64,000 bases of DNA from Linanthus parryae (GCA_023055425.1 JALGPY010000008.1:8008501-8072500), one strand, 5' to 3'; shown: positions 1 through 11,197, counted from the first letter of the stretch. The notes: generated by a model not told the origin, from the sequence alone. Program-made: numbers and translations.

Positions 1-1
1 G

Positions 2-1207
2 CAGTTGGAACATTTCCTTACTCTCTGCATCATACGTATGAACACCTTCATCCCACAATTCTTTCAATTCTTCTATTAACGGTTGCAAGTAGACATCAAG
101 ATTGTTTCCTGGTGCCTTAGGCCCATCAATCAGCATTGACAATAAAAAGGATGATTGTTTCATGCATAACCACGGTGGATAATTATAATTAATCAACACA
201 ACGGGCCATGTGCTGTGAGGGATAGTTATGGATCTATAAGGATTGAAACCGTCCGATGCTAAACCAAGTCTAACATTGCGACGGTCACTAGCAAACTCAG
301 GATGTTTCTGGTTGAAACTCTTCCAAGCTAAAGAATCTGCTGGGTGCCTTTGTATCCCATCATCTTCTCGGTCTTCTGCATGCCACCGCATTAGTAAAGC
401 AGTTTTCGAGGACATGAACAACCTCCGAAGTCTTGGTTTCAAAGGAAAATATCGCATCTGTTTTTTCGGAATGCGTTTTCTCTTTTGATTCCCATCAACA
501 CCCTCGCCTCCTTCATCTTTATATCTTGGTGTTTTACAAATATCGCAAGCATCAAGGTTCTCTTTCTCCTTCCAATATAACATACAATCATTAGGACAAG
601 CATCAATCTTCACACAGTTAAATCCCAATGACTCTCTAAACTTTTTAGCCTTATAATATGACTCAGGTAATGTTTCACCATCTGGGAATGCTTCTTTCAA
701 CAAAGTTAACAATTTATTAAATGATGTATCACTCCATCCGTCCAATACCTTGAAATGTAGCAAGCGAACAAGGAAAGAAAGAGTGGTGAACCTCTTACAA
801 CCAGGATACAACTCTCTCTCTGCATCATCCAACAAGTTATAGAACTCTCGAGTCTCCTCGTTTGGCCCAGTGGTTGTGTTTTCATCAGTTGGAACCCCAA
901 ATCCATCGTAAACCATATTAACCATATCATCACCTATGTTATATCCCTCATGTCCACTAACATTCGTATCGTCGAGAGACTCCCCATGATTTGTCCAAAC
1001 TATGTAGCTATTATCAAATCCATCGCATATGACATGCTTCAAAACCGAGTTTCGATCTCCATAGTAACGATTCAAACACTTCTTGCACGGACAAGTTATA
1101 TTAGTCCCACCGTTGTTATGAGCGAAAGCAAAATCTAAGAACTCCAAGATACCTCTTAAGAAAGCAGCAGAAGAAACTTTGCCTAACTGAATCCAACTCT
1201 TATCCAT
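2..1207 (-). CDS. CACTA transposase (TNP2/TNPD-like), N-terminal 402 codons, C-terminus outside window
   Basis: This is an open frame from ATG at 1207 to the window edge. The protein begins MDKSWIQLGK and continues with the plant transposase-associated domain: a Cys/His segment (TCPCKKCLNR, near residue 45) and then HVICDGF. Next comes the Transposase_21 (TNP2) region with YPGCKRFTTLSFLVRLLH, YYKAKKF, MLYWKEKE followed by a CDIC pair, and MRWHAEDR. Enzymes of this family bind the element ends and catalyse cut-and-paste transposition in the nucleus. The start was chosen because MDKSWI is the usual beginning of the family domain. No stop or frameshift is seen in this part, so the copy could be functional, but about half the protein is not visible. 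It is transcribed from the 4480 terminus inward. Confidence 0.88.
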   Translation of the reverse strand, partial: MDKSWIQLGKVSSAAFLRGILEFLDFAFAHNNGGTNITCPCKKCLNRYYGDRNSVLKHVICDGFDNSYIVWTNHGESLDDTNVSGHEGYNIGDDMVNMVYDGFGVPTDENTTTGPNEETREFYNLLDDAERELYPGCKRFTTLSFLVRLLHFKVLDGWSDTSFNKLLTLLKEAFPDGETLPESYYKAKKFRESLGFNCVKIDACPNDCMLYWKEKENLDACDICKTPRYKDEGGEGVDGNQKRKRIPKKQMRYFPLKPRLRRLFMSSKTALLMRWHAEDREDDGIQRHPADSLAWKSFNQKHPEFASDRRNVRLGLASDGFNPYRSITIPHSTWPVVLINYNYPPWLCMKQSSFLLSMLIDGPKAPGNNLDVYLQPLIEELKELWDEGVHTYDAESKEMFQL

Positions 1208-3914
1208 ATCGAGTTCTCAATCCTAGATAATCCAAATCACACATATTCAGTACAATTCAAATGAGAATATGAACGTGAAACAACACAATTACACAGTTCA
1301 AACAATCGTTATATATATAAAAGCAAGGGAAATGACCTCTCTTTGTGCCACATGTAACCCAAGAAGATTCATGTGAGTGACATATGTCATGTTCTGTTGT
1401 CCAAGTGGTATGTATGTGCCAATAATATTTTGACAAGTAGAATTATAGTTACATGTCGTATCATAATCACACATCCTTTAACTATAGCATTGGGAATACC
1501 ATTTCTAATGTACTTCATATTTTGAGTCCAATTCAGTGAATTATGGTTGCATACAAACAGTTTTATGCCAGCTTCAATGAATTGCTTGATTCCATGTACA
1601 AAACTTTTAGTATTTTGATGCAATATGCATTATGCAATGAATAGGTTGCTCAATGATTCAAATAAACTTTGGGAGAATAAAATGGCCCAAAAAGCCTGAT
1701 AACTAGAACTTACACATCAGAATAAGAGAAAACATATCAAATTGAAGATGAGCAAAACTAATATAACCCGGTCAGACTCATTGGTAATTGCTAAAGACAA
1801 GAGTACCACTTCATTATTAGCTATGAGTACCACTTTTGGTCCTAGTCAATTAGTTCATTTGCAATTTTATGAGCTCTTGTCAGGTTTGAGGGGTGGGTGG
1901 ATATAGCAAAGTCTAAGGAGGGAATTCATGACCTTAGAATCCCAAATCTAGTTATGTTTTTTTTCTTTGAAGAAATAAATAATAATTTGTCTTTCGAGAA
2001 CGTTCACCATACAGTGAAATTACGGCATCACGGACTCATCAACTGAGTGAAAGCAAAATAAGAAAAATGATTAAACTTACTCAATGTCATAGTACTATCC
2101 AGCAGGATCTGGACTAAAATCCACATGCACAAATTTGCCACAATCATCTAAGTTCATAAGTCCCAAGGGATCCAACATATCTTGGGAGAAAGACTCCAGC
2201 AAGATCACTGGGCGCATTCACAAAGAGCCACAGAACCAGAAAAGACAAACAAAAAGAAGAAAAGATGAAAATGATGAAGATTCTGAATCACAGCCTAACA
2301 GACATGAAGAATGCAGCTGAATGTGGTTGGTGGAATGCAGATTTGAGAAGTGACTACTGACCCTTGCAATTTCAAGCAAGGCTTTTCCAATCCTCTTGAT
2401 TTGAAAAATCAGGGAGTTAAGGTTGCAACCAGAGAATATCTGACTGCAACATCTACGGATCTACCTGGAAGAGTACTTAGGGAGGAAAAAGTAAAGCGAA
2501 CCGCATAAAACTATAGGGTTTAGTGGGCATTGGACTTGACGTATAACTGAGCATAGTTTTAAGTGTTCTGAGAAGCGAGGATTGTATCTTGCGGATAACG
2601 AATTCAAATGAAACCAATAAATATCTTATTTAATCCAATAGGATCTCTCTTCAACCAAAATGATGGCTTAAATTACCCTTTTCAACGCAAACTCTTCCTT
2701 TTTATCTCAAAGTTGCGAAGCCATTCTAGTTATGCAGTTGAAGTTTTTTGAATCCCAAATCAGAAACTACTTTAGGCTTACACACATAATTTCATTTACA
2801 CGAACAATTAGCTTCCTTAAAAGTCTGTTGTAGAATGTATGTGACTGTGTATAGGGCAGCCCACATGTAAAAGTTTTGTTATAAAATATACAGTTTAGCT
2901 TGCAAATCCATTAGAAAATAATATACGGTGAACTCTTGTTTGTTTTGGAGACAATTGCAGGTAGTTTAAAACAACTGCCCATATGCAAAAGTTTTGCTAT
3001 AAAATAACCAACAAAAGTTTGATTAGAGAAAGAAGTCTATAAATAGCCCTACGACAAAACTTAGTAACTCGAGATAATATCAATCAATTCATACTATGCA
3101 AAAACTGTACAAAAACATTTGAATTCAGTCCCCGCCATGGCGCGGGATACCGACTACTTAGAGTCATAGGTGGCTACTAGTTTGTTTTACAAACTGTTTT
3201 AGTTTTCTACACAAAACAAGGCGGCCTCAATAACATCTAACTTTACAAACTGTTTTAGCATGACAGTTTACCAAATATCCCACATAGAGATTCAAATATC
3301 TCAAATCCATCATATTCAATATTATTCTATTCTATCAATGAATACTACATCTAACTTCACCTGCACGGTACATCCATCACATTTAAGGCATGAGAATTGA
3401 CAAACCACATGATATTCAGACTATTTTACTACGTGAATGTCCAGAAACTACCCAAGGGAGATGCAACAAATAAAAATAAAAAAAATATCAAGCTCCCTCC
3501 ATTGAAACATTATATATTCAATTAACAAACCCAGGTGTTTGTTAAATGCACATTATATATTCAACTACCCAGCTGTTTGTCCCTCCATTGAAAACATCAT
3601 ATATTCAACTACCCACCAGTTTGTTAATTGAAACATTATATATTCAAAGGGTTACTTTCCAGTGCTAACATACACTTTAACTGGGTTCTTATCGTAGTCT
3701 AAGAACACAGCTGCGAGAATTGTGAGAGTAAAGCAACAATCGACTATCACTTGCTATCAATCTCATTCCATTAGACCATTCCAAAACACAGAGTCAACAT
3801 CACAGGATAAAAGGCCACAAGAGAATAAGAAGAGGGCAGAAGAAGGAACAATAAGGCAGACGAAGCAAGGATCGTTGACATACCTGCGGATTCAGTACTG
3901 ATCAAGAAGTCCTG
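1208..3914. other. Internal non-coding part of the CACTA element
   Basis: I find no convincing gene here. The stretch is AT-rich and contains only short chance reading frames. It holds several near-copies of a short word built around cattatatattcaa between about 3500 and 3650, and a GC hairpin centred on CCATGG at 3131-3146. It most likely represents 5' UTR or intron sequence of the transposase gene plus older insertions. Confidence 0.5.
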
Positions 3915-4127
3915 ATGCCGCCGGAGAGGACTGATACACCCGTCCGATTGGTGAGGTCTCCCGCCGACTGAGAATGCCACCGGCGAGGACTGATAAACCC
4001 GTCCGATTGGTGAGGTCTCCCGCCGACTGAGAAGAAGCCCGATTTCTGAGGTCTCCCGCCGACTGAGAAGAAGCCCGATTGCTGTGAGATCGCGACTCCG
4101 ATACCGTGAGATCGCGACTCCGATCGA
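3915..4127. repeat. GC-rich tandem repeats near the CACTA 5' end
   Basis: Two 59-bp units (3915-3973 and 3974-4032) differ at only a few positions and share gaggtctcccgccgactgag. They are followed by a shortened 36-bp unit and by two copies of gtgagatcgcgactccgat. A GC-rich block just inside the subterminal repeats is also present in the other two CACTA elements of this window, and probably corresponds to the transposase promoter/5' leader region. Confidence 0.75.
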
Positions 4128-4189
4128 TGCGGTTCCTGAGAGAAGAACCCTGACCTAGAGAGAATACAGTGAAGTTGAGGGAGACGATC

Positions 4190-4480
4190 GATTAAAAAAC
4201 CGTAAAGTAATGCTTTAATTTTAATATAACATTTTTTTATATTATTATATTTATGTATTACCCACGGTTAATGAGGTACCGTCGTTTATAGCAAGTCAAT
4301 TTCTACGGATTTTCTATGCCGTAGTGATTAATTTTAAAAAAACGTCGGTTATTATTAAAACTGTGGGATAAAATATATTTTACTACGGTTTTAGAAACCG
4401 TCGGGGTTATTTACTATAAACTACGGTTTTTTATACAACAGTTATAAAAACCGTAGTATATATCACTGTTTCTAGTAGTG
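4190..4480. repeat. CACTA subterminal repeats and terminal inverted repeat
   Basis: Short direct and inverted copies of taccgtcg, ctacggtttt, aaaaccgtagta and related words fill this stretch, which ends with TTTCTAGTAGTG at 4469-4480. In CACTA elements the subterminal repeats are the binding sites of the element's accessory DNA-binding protein. The same words recur in the small CACTA element at 46320-47757, which marks the two as one family. Confidence 0.8.
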
Positions 4481-4482
4481 AT

Positions 4483-4986
4483 CCTAACGTACTTGAGAAG
4501 ACCTAAGGATGCTTTCTTGATATTTGGCGGTGAGGAAGAGTTGCGTGTAAGGGGTTACACAGATGCAAGCTTCCAAACTGACATAGATGACTCTAGATCA
4601 CAGTCGGGATATGTGTTTTGCCTGAATGGAGCAGCGGTGAGCTGGAAGAGTTCCAAGCAAATGGCGCAGCAAAGGAAGCTGTTTGGATCAGAAAGTTTGT
4701 TTCTGAACTTGGTGTGGTTCCTAGTATTGCGGATCCAGTTGAGTTGTACTGTGACAACACTGGGGCGATCGCGCAATCGAAGGAACTCAGGTCGCACCAG
4801 AAATCCAAGCACGTGCTCAGGAAGTTTCATCTGATTCGAGATATTATCGATAGAGGAGACGTTCGGATATGCAAGATTCCTACAGATGAGAATCTGTCAG
4901 ACCCGCTTACAGAGCCGCTTACGCAGTGGAAGCATGAAGGGCACACTAGGAGTATGGGCATACGAGATGCGCCAGATTGGCTCTAG
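4483..4986 (+). pseudogene. Copia RNase H domain fragment, internally deleted
   Basis: The first frame encodes LTYLRRPKDAFLIFGG, YTDASFQTDIDDSRSQSGYV and VSWKSSKQ, the start of a copia RNase H. The reading then has to shift to a second frame that gives AAKEAVWIRKF, LYCDNTGAIAQ, HQKSKHVLRKFHLIR and a natural stop at 4984-4986. The segment normally lying between SSKQ and AAKEA, which carries a catalytic acidic residue and the TEAEY-type motif, is gone. This is a dead fragment joined to its own 3' LTR. Confidence 0.85.
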
Positions 4987-5000
4987 TGCAAGTGGGAGAC

Positions 5001-6426
5001 TGTTGGTATAGATGCCCTAGAGTCAATCTAGTTTAGTATGAATTTATTTGTGGCTAGAAATTCATTTATTATTTATTGGATATTTAATATAATGAAGTCC
5101 TTAGATTTACAATTGTGTTGTTTATCTTAAATATCCCTAGTCCAGTATAATGATTAATGGGACAATCTTCTATAGACAGTATGGGGTTGGATTGATATGG
5201 GGATATCATGATCCAACACATAGGTGTGCAATAGGGTAATGGCGCACTGGATTGACCCATCTCCGAGAAGGCTACATACACGTTATGTTGAGTCACAAGC
5301 GCTTCTCGCGGTGCAATGGTATTGTCATCCTTAGACTTGAAGTCACTAGATATTCTAGTTGTGGATTATTGTGATTTTGGTAGCGTTAAACGCTACACCG
5401 TAACTGGGTAGTTATAAAGGCGTGTACCGGATACAATAAGAAGCAAGCTTAGAGATCGTAGTGGACGTAGATAGAATTTGTCCCTCCCACATAACGGGAG
5501 CAAATATCCTAGGCCACTCGAGGGATAGTGCTTATAGAATGTCTGGCCAGACTCAAATAAATCAATATGGGATATTGATGTTATTTGCACGAATAAGGCT
5601 ATTTCCATGGATCGAGAAACTGTGGATTGGATATACGAGTGTGACTTGTATGTCTCGTGTCCAATCCGGATATAGAGAAAAAGGGATGAGACAATTACTT
5701 GTACAAAGGTTGTCAAGATGACTATACTATTAGTTGGCTAGAATGGATGTTTTGCTAGAAACCGCTCCATATTAGCAAATAGTTGCTACCAACTAGATAG
5801 AACCTATGGGGTCACACGCTATATAGAGTTGAACTAGATTTGGGAATTAATGAATTGGATTAATTAATTAGAAGGATCACTTTGCAATACCTTGCAAACT
5901 TAGTAAGGACTAATTTGCAAGGAAGGGACTAAATTGAATTCTAGTAGGACTAGAATAGGTCATTTAGGTAGTTGGCAAGGACTATATAAAGGACACTCCT
6001 TCCTTCCTTCCCACACTTATGATTCATTAGATCATAACTTGAGTGGGAGAGAACAAAAAGGAGAGAGAGCAAGCAAGCTAAGGAGCGGCCGCCCCCTAGC
6101 TCGCCGCCGCGTGTCCCCGTCGGCCACAAGGAGGCCGAGACCTCCCTTGTTGGTCTCGTTTTGCGTGATTCTTCTTCCTCTTCCTCTTTCCGGGCTAGCA
6201 CCAAGGAGTGGGAGATCTAGAAATCAACTCTAGGCGTGGATCAACTATAGAGAACGTGACACAATTCGCGTTTGAAGTCATCAAAGGAGAACTATAGAGA
6301 ACGTGACACAATTGCCCCTTTGTGTTGTGTACTCGTTTATTACTGAATGATATCTTTCGTTGCCGGTGAAAAAAATATATATATCATTAATGGAATTATT
6401 AATAGAATGAATAAATTTCACCAACA
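5001..6426 (+). repeat. 3' LTR of the truncated copia element (1426 bp)
   Basis: The LTR is bounded by TGTTGG and CCAACA, directly after a polypurine tract. A promoter-like TATATAAAGG sits at 5983-5992. Most of the short reading frames seen in it are chance frames of the LTR. Confidence 0.8.
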
Positions 6427-7435
6427 TGGATAACAAGTGTAACATGTAACACGGTCAGCTACCGACAATCCACACATATCTATGAGGGTAGAATCCAAAT
6501 TGCTCATCAGTTATGAGGGCTTGCAGCAATGACAAACACTCAAGGAACTGTCAGCCTTGTTTTAGTCATTGAAACAAAAGACGAACCCTCAGAAATAGAA
6601 CACTTAAACTCTGGAAACCAATCAACACCTACCCCTCTATGTGCATACGAATGCTGCAGAACACATAAACTCTATAAACTAATCAGGCCTAAATATCCGG
6701 AACTAGAACAATGTGCATAACTAAATGCAGCGGAACAAGAGCAGCAGCTATTAATCAGTACTGATTACAACTCCAGGACCAACAAGCTGCTAAATCAACC
6801 CCAGGGTTCCATGTCAAAGTAGCACACTGAAGCACGGGCATTAAAAATTAAATTAAGTGTGTAACAAACGCCCATGGAAAAATAGAAGATATAGAACAAG
6901 AACTATCATCCCATTAACAAACTCTAGATACCTGTCTCTAGCATAAGTCAGAATCATGGTATGCTATGATGACAAAGTTTCTTGAGCAATCCCCGTCACT
7001 AGTAAACCCCAAAATCCTTCATCAACAACAACGATTCAGACTCAAAAACCCCATTCAATCCAAAGAATTCAGATATTAGTTTCATAGATAGATAAGCTAT
7101 AGATAAGCTATTTATACCACTGCAAACATAGCCTAAATGCTATACCACTGCAAACATAGCCTAAATGCTACATTGATTGATACTCAAGCATAGTGCTAAA
7201 ACCTTCAAGTCAAATTGAAAGAATACAAACCACGATAGAAACATCAAAAGACGTCGTAACTGAGCGCTGTAGCGCAACATCCGCCATGTCACACCTAATA
7301 CATGAATCACAAGAAGGTCAAGGGAATGTAAAGAAGGAGATTAGGAAGAAGGATACGACATAACAAAGAAATACCGCAAGATAGATGAACATAACATTGT
7401 AGCAATTGTCTGTGTTAGGTGTGCCAACACACAAG
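6427..7435. other. Intergenic region downstream of the kelch gene
   Basis: I see no gene here. A 28-bp direct duplication (ataccactgcaaacatagc and following bases) occupies about 7111-7167. The right end must contain the 3' UTR of the minus-strand gene ending at 7436, but no canonical AATAAA was identified. Confidence 0.5.
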
Positions 7436-8722
7436 TTAATGAGAACTTAAAAAGAAAGCATCCACGATGGTGAAGTCTCTGCCGGGGTAGGTGACATAGT
7501 GAACGGAATGGATGTGTGTTGGAGGTTCTAGGTGAGCGTCGAACAGGGAGAGACTGATGTGAGTTTCTTTAGAGTTAAAATCATGAGGGTCTTCCGCGGG
7601 GGGATTTCCTGCCTGGATACAACACAATTTGTCGTCACCGAGTGGGGTTAGAGTGGCCGACACCCTTGTAGAGAGGAGCCTGTATTTTATCACATCGTGC
7701 ATGTCATCTTCCGTCAAGACCAGTCCTTCAGAATCTCCTCCTCCTTCTTGCTGCTTCTTCTCAAGTCTCATGACAAGAGGCATGGCGTAAGGATTGTCCC
7801 TGAAAACTCCGTAAATTCCCCCTCGGATGAACATGCTCCCATCGCTGAAGCAGAACCCTAGGTCCCGAACTCTAGTCCACCCAGTTGTATCGAACTCGGA
7901 CCACGAGTCATTGTCCAAATCATAGGCGTAGAACGCGTAATAATCCATCGACACGTAACCAGAGATGATCACCATCCTGTTCACTTGGACATGGGCCACT
8001 GGATGAAATTCGGCGGGGAAATTAGGTGGAGCCCGAATCTCCCACTGTTGGTTGTCTCCGAGACGCTCGAATTGGGCAGTGACCTGAAATCCGCTGTATG
8101 GGCATGTTTTCTTTGCAGAGAGCACAAAGATTTGACCACCGCAAACAAATGTCATCGGGTCAATTTTGGCGCTCATCATCACAGGACCTGGCTTGAGTAT
8201 CTGATGAGCCTTATGCCTGTAGGATCTCAGTTCGCCAAGGGAGGAGACTGTGTCGAGATCAAGCACAAACACTTCGCTATGGTATGTCCGACGGCCCAAG
8301 GAGCTAAGAGTAAAACCACCCACAAAATAAAGCTTCCTACCAAGTGATGCAAACCTCATACCTGCCGGCCATCCTCCTGGTGGAAATTCAAGGACAGGGT
8401 CCACATTGGCTCGGTCTAGTTGTTCGACACCATCAACGGACAGGAAATACTGGGTGCTGCTGCCCGCTTGTGAGGTGGTTGTTTCCGTGGTGACAATGGT
8501 GGTAGGAGGAGGGATCGGAGCGGCGGCGGTGGCAACAGGGGGGGAGACATCCAGCACGTAGAGGCTATGAGCCAGACGCCCAGAGTGGCTAAGGAGGACA
8601 TACAGCAGCTTCTTCTCTTGATCATCATCTGCTCCTGCTCTGGACTTCTTCTTACAACCTATCAATGTTGGGGATTCATCCCTCAATCTGGTCCGTCTCG
8701 TCTCCTCCTCCTCCTTCATCAT
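7436..8722 (-). CDS. Kelch-type beta-propeller protein, single exon, 428 aa
   Basis: This is an uninterrupted 428-codon frame, clearly richer in G+C than the surrounding DNA. The N-terminus is basic/acidic and low-complexity (residues 1-45), followed by LLYVLLSH, a Pro/Thr-rich linker (about 60-90) and then repeated beta-propeller blades. Kelch-like signatures are RFASLGRKLYFVGGF, MTFVCGGQIFVLS, NRMVIISGYVSMDYYAFYAYD and CFSDGSMFIRGGIYGVF. No F-box is seen at the N-terminus, so calling it an F-box protein would be unsupported. Plant genomes hold many such uncharacterised kelch/galactose-oxidase-fold proteins, probably protein-interaction modules. ATG 8722 follows a TATA box at 8812-8818 with a plausible 5' UTR. 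It appears intact and is the only full-size ordinary host gene here. Confidence 0.85.
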   Translation of the reverse strand: MMKEEEETRRTRLRDESPTLIGCKKKSRAGADDDQEKKLLYVLLSHSGRLAHSLYVLDVSPPVATAAAPIPPPTTIVTTETTTSQAGSSTQYFLSVDGVEQLDRANVDPVLEFPPGGWPAGMRFASLGRKLYFVGGFTLSSLGRRTYHSEVFVLDLDTVSSLGELRSYRHKAHQILKPGPVMMSAKIDPMTFVCGGQIFVLSAKKTCPYSGFQVTAQFERLGDNQQWEIRAPPNFPAEFHPVAHVQVNRMVIISGYVSMDYYAFYAYDLDNDSWSEFDTTGWTRVRDLGFCFSDGSMFIRGGIYGVFRDNPYAMPLVMRLEKKQQEGGGDSEGLVLTEDDMHDVIKYRLLSTRVSATLTPLGDDKLCCIQAGNPPAEDPHDFNSKETHISLSLFDAHLEPPTHIHSVHYVTYPGRDFTIVDAFFLSSH

Positions 8723-8811
8723 CGTTGTTGTTGCTGTTTGTTTGGTTTTATGGGGGGAAGAGGGAGTGTGTACTTGCTTTTTTGTTTGAATAGAGTGGGA
8801 TGAAGGAGGGA

Positions 8812-8818
8812 ATTTATA
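8812..8818 (-). promoter_or_regulatory. TATA box of the kelch gene
   Basis: On the minus strand the sequence reads cctataaattcc, about 90 bp upstream of the ATG at 8722. A Stowaway MITE begins only about 40 bp further upstream, so it forms the proximal promoter. Confidence 0.55.
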
Positions 8819-8854
8819 GGGTTTGTGTGCGGCGGTGTTATGTGAAAGGAAATA

Positions 8855-9114
8855 CTACCTCCGTTTCTTCTCTATAGCACCGGTTTGACTTTTAGACTCG
8901 TATCTGAGTCACTTTGACCGGGTGATTGGGAAAGCAAAACGATGCGATTTTTTGATAATTTTTTCACCGTGTTATAGAGCAACTTTTACACTATAAGGCC
9001 ATGAAAAAATTTTCAAAAAATCGCATCGTTTTGCTACACAAATCACCGGGTCAAAGTGACCCAGTGAATAGTGACAAAAGTCAAAATGGTGTGATAGAGA
9101 AGAAACGGAGGTAG
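8855..9114. mobile_element. Stowaway-type MITE (260 bp) with TA target duplication
   Basis: The termini are CTACCTCCGTTTC and GAAACGGAGGTAG, inverted repeats of the Stowaway (Tc1/mariner) kind, flanked by TA at 8853-8854 and 9115-9116. The whole element folds on itself: cgatgcgattttttga on the left pairs with tcaaaaaatcgcatcg on the right. It has no coding capacity. A more diverged relative lies at 36388-36638. Confidence 0.93.
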
Positions 9115-9116
9115 TA

Positions 9117-9499
9117 TTAGATTCGGCACCCTCAGAAAAAAAAAGTATATATATTAGTACAATAATGCTATTCACTGAACCTCCAGCACCGATTTTCAGA
9201 ATTTCTTTAGGTGTGATTGTCCACCTGTCGATAAGAAGAATTAAACAAAACATATATATGGTAGACAATCACAAGTAAGGAAGTGCTGAAAATTGTAGGC
9301 ATTGAAATTCAATTACATTTTATTTTTATATTATATATATACATTATATACTAGTAAGAGAGCACGTGCTTTGGCATCGCTTACTTTGATCATCGAGTTT
9401 AAGTTGGGGGTACTATTTGATTCTCATCTCAAAAACGATATCATATGCTTTAACAACTGCGTATATGGAGTCACATCCACAATTTATGTTTGAAGCTTG
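9117..9499. other. AT-rich intergenic stretch
   Basis: Nothing recognisable as a gene was seen between the Stowaway MITE and the possible coding remnant that follows. Confidence 0.5.
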
Positions 9500-9960
9500 G
9501 GATTGTAGTGATGGTACTAGGCATACTATTACTAAAATTTACTACTACCACTACTGGTACTAAGACTACCGCTACCACCACCACCACCACCACTTCTGTT
9601 ACTACCAATGAAGCCCCTAACCTGATTTTGAGATTTCAACAATTCTTGATAGAGAGTGCCCATCAGCTGACACATATTTGGTTGAACCTGAATATGATCT
9701 CTGCTCCCGATATCTTTAAGTCTGATCCAACCAAGGACCCACATCATGTTATCTGGAGGGGTTAGGTCATAAAGAGAAAAAGGCACGACGTTATATCTCC
9801 ATTTCTACCATGCTTAATGTCATCCACATATCCATCTTTTATTAGTTGCACATCTGCGAGGTTGCATGCTTCAAATATTACCACAAAACGGCAATCTTCC
9901 TTATCCACCATGCCTATGGTAGCCCACTCTTCACGTGTTTATGAGGAAACAAGTTGAAGA
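9500..9960 (-). pseudogene. Unidentified protein-coding remnant
   Basis: On the minus strand two adjoining frames look protein-like: MVDKEDCRFVVIFEACNLAD followed by VQLIKDGYVDDIKHGRNGD, then in a shifted frame LTPPDNMMWVLGWIRLKD and MCQLMGTLYQELLKSQNQVR, running into a Gly/Ser-rich tail encoded by a (ACC/ACT)n-like stretch near 9540-9600. The frame change suggests a degraded gene. The plus strand is also open here (91 codons), so the coding strand is not certain. I do not recognise the family. Confidence 0.3.
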
Positions 9961-10630
9961 GATGTCTGTGAGGTAAGAAGATAGAAAATAAAAATTAAAT
10001 TAAATTAAAAACTAATTTCAAGTTAAATAATCAACTGTTATCTCCGACAATGGCGTCAAAAAATTAACGCGGTTTCTTAAAGCATATTGCAAAAAATATG
10101 GTCAAGTAGTATTTGTGACTGCAGTGATGGTGTTGTGGTGAATTGGGTTTGAAATTGAGAGGTTTGGTGGTGGTTCTTTGTTCAGGTGGTTCAAAGGTGA
10201 TGTTTATGTGGTTTATTGGTGGCTGTGTTTGAAGGAGAAGATGCAAAAAGGGGGAAGGTTTGGATATCGTGAATTGTAGGAGCCAAAAGCATTTTCTAAA
10301 CACTTTTAGCTATTGCCTCCACCCCCTTTCGTCTTTACTTGGCAATTGTTCGATCTTTGTCTTGACTTTCGCTCCGTATCTCCGGTACATGAGATCCACA
10401 ATACTAACATACTGTAAATCATATGTGACGAAAAAATGACTCCAAAAAAAAGTGAAAATGCCTGGACTTATCGATTATGCACAAATAGCTCAAAATCACA
10501 AATATTTCAAGATCATGACCATAATCTCACCTAAATCACTCAGAAATCACGCAAGACGATAGAATATCAACTAAGAATGTAACTCCTATTTCGATTTATT
10601 ATTAACATATTTCCTTCAACTTTACCATTA
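9961..10630. other. Intergenic region
   Basis: No feature that can be supported was seen in this AT-rich stretch. Confidence 0.5.
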
Positions 10631-10862
10631 ATGAGCAGACTGTAAGATGTTGTGGTAGCACAACTTATGACAACATTTATCCACTTAAGCCCGAAGCCAT
10701 CCGTTTCATTATTACTCGTAAGAAAGCCCACTCCACGGGATCGTAAGCTTTACTCATATCTATTTTTAAGGCCATACTGTCTTCTTTGCCCTTCTTCCAC
10801 TTCATCGAATGAATTCGTTCGGAACTTGAGAGAATATAATAACTGATTAAACGATCGGGCAC
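10631..10862 (-). pseudogene. LINE reverse transcriptase fragment
   Basis: The minus-strand frame contains IHSMKWKKGKEDSMALKIDM followed by SKAYDPVEWAFL, matching the plant L1 reverse-transcriptase motif (compare ALKVDMSKAYDRVEW in the larger LINE of this window). Only about 60-70 codons remain and no poly(A) tail or target duplication was recognised, so it is an old fragment. Confidence 0.75.
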
Positions 10863-11150
10863 GCACTCTAAAATTCAGAATTAAATTTTAGGAGGGCTAG
10901 CTTTAATTTGTTAGCTAAAGATTTTGTAAAAATATTATAAATCGTAGAGCATAACGAAATAGGTCTGAAATCCAATACCTTGCAAACTTTCTTCACCTTC
11001 AGATGATAGCAAAGACTGATTAAACTTGCTAATATCACCTTCATTGTTTAGGACTTTGAGGCAGATTTATGTATTTTCTGGGCTAATCGTACCTTAATTT
11101 TTTTGGAAATATAATGGTCGATAACTCTCCGGTCCGGGCGCTTTTTTTGT

Positions 11151-11197
11151 GGGGTGGGGGTGGTGGGGGGGGGGGGGGGGGGGTGGAAGGGGTGGCA
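11151..11197. repeat. Poly(G) tract with flanking G-runs
   Basis: Nineteen consecutive G (11165-11183) lie among shorter runs (ggggtggggg before, ggaaggggtgg after). The plus strand could form G-quadruplexes. Such tracts are also prone to sequencing error. Confidence 0.8.

Larger units (their letters stand above)
1..4480 (-). mobile_element. CACTA (En/Spm-type) DNA transposon, 5' part; element runs off the left window edge
   Basis: The terminus is at 4480: on the minus strand it reads CACTACTAGAAACAG, the diagnostic CACTA terminal inverted repeat. Inside it, 4195-4480 is packed with subterminal repeats of the ACGG/CCGT type, and a transposase reading frame lies further inward on the minus strand and leaves the window. 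The element is inserted in the pol region of a copia retrotransposon, which resumes at 4481. The other terminus and the 3-bp target duplication cannot be checked because they lie outside the window. Between the terminus and the transposase start are 3.3 kb without a recognisable gene, probably 5' UTR, intron and captured DNA. Confidence 0.9.
4481..6426 (+). mobile_element. Truncated Ty1/copia retrotransposon: end of pol plus 3' LTR
   Basis: The last part of a copia pol gene (RNase H) is followed by a polypurine tract (agtgggagac, 4991-5000) and an LTR starting TGTTGG at 5001 and ending CCAACA at 6426. The 5' portion is missing from the window because the CACTA element interrupts the coding region exactly at 4480/4481; it may continue to the left of that element. 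Confidence 0.85.

Noticed and set aside
3480..3660. CRISPR-like short repeats (attgaaacattatatattcaa words)
   Set aside because: Irregular spacing, degenerate copies and eukaryotic context; ordinary AT-rich repeats.
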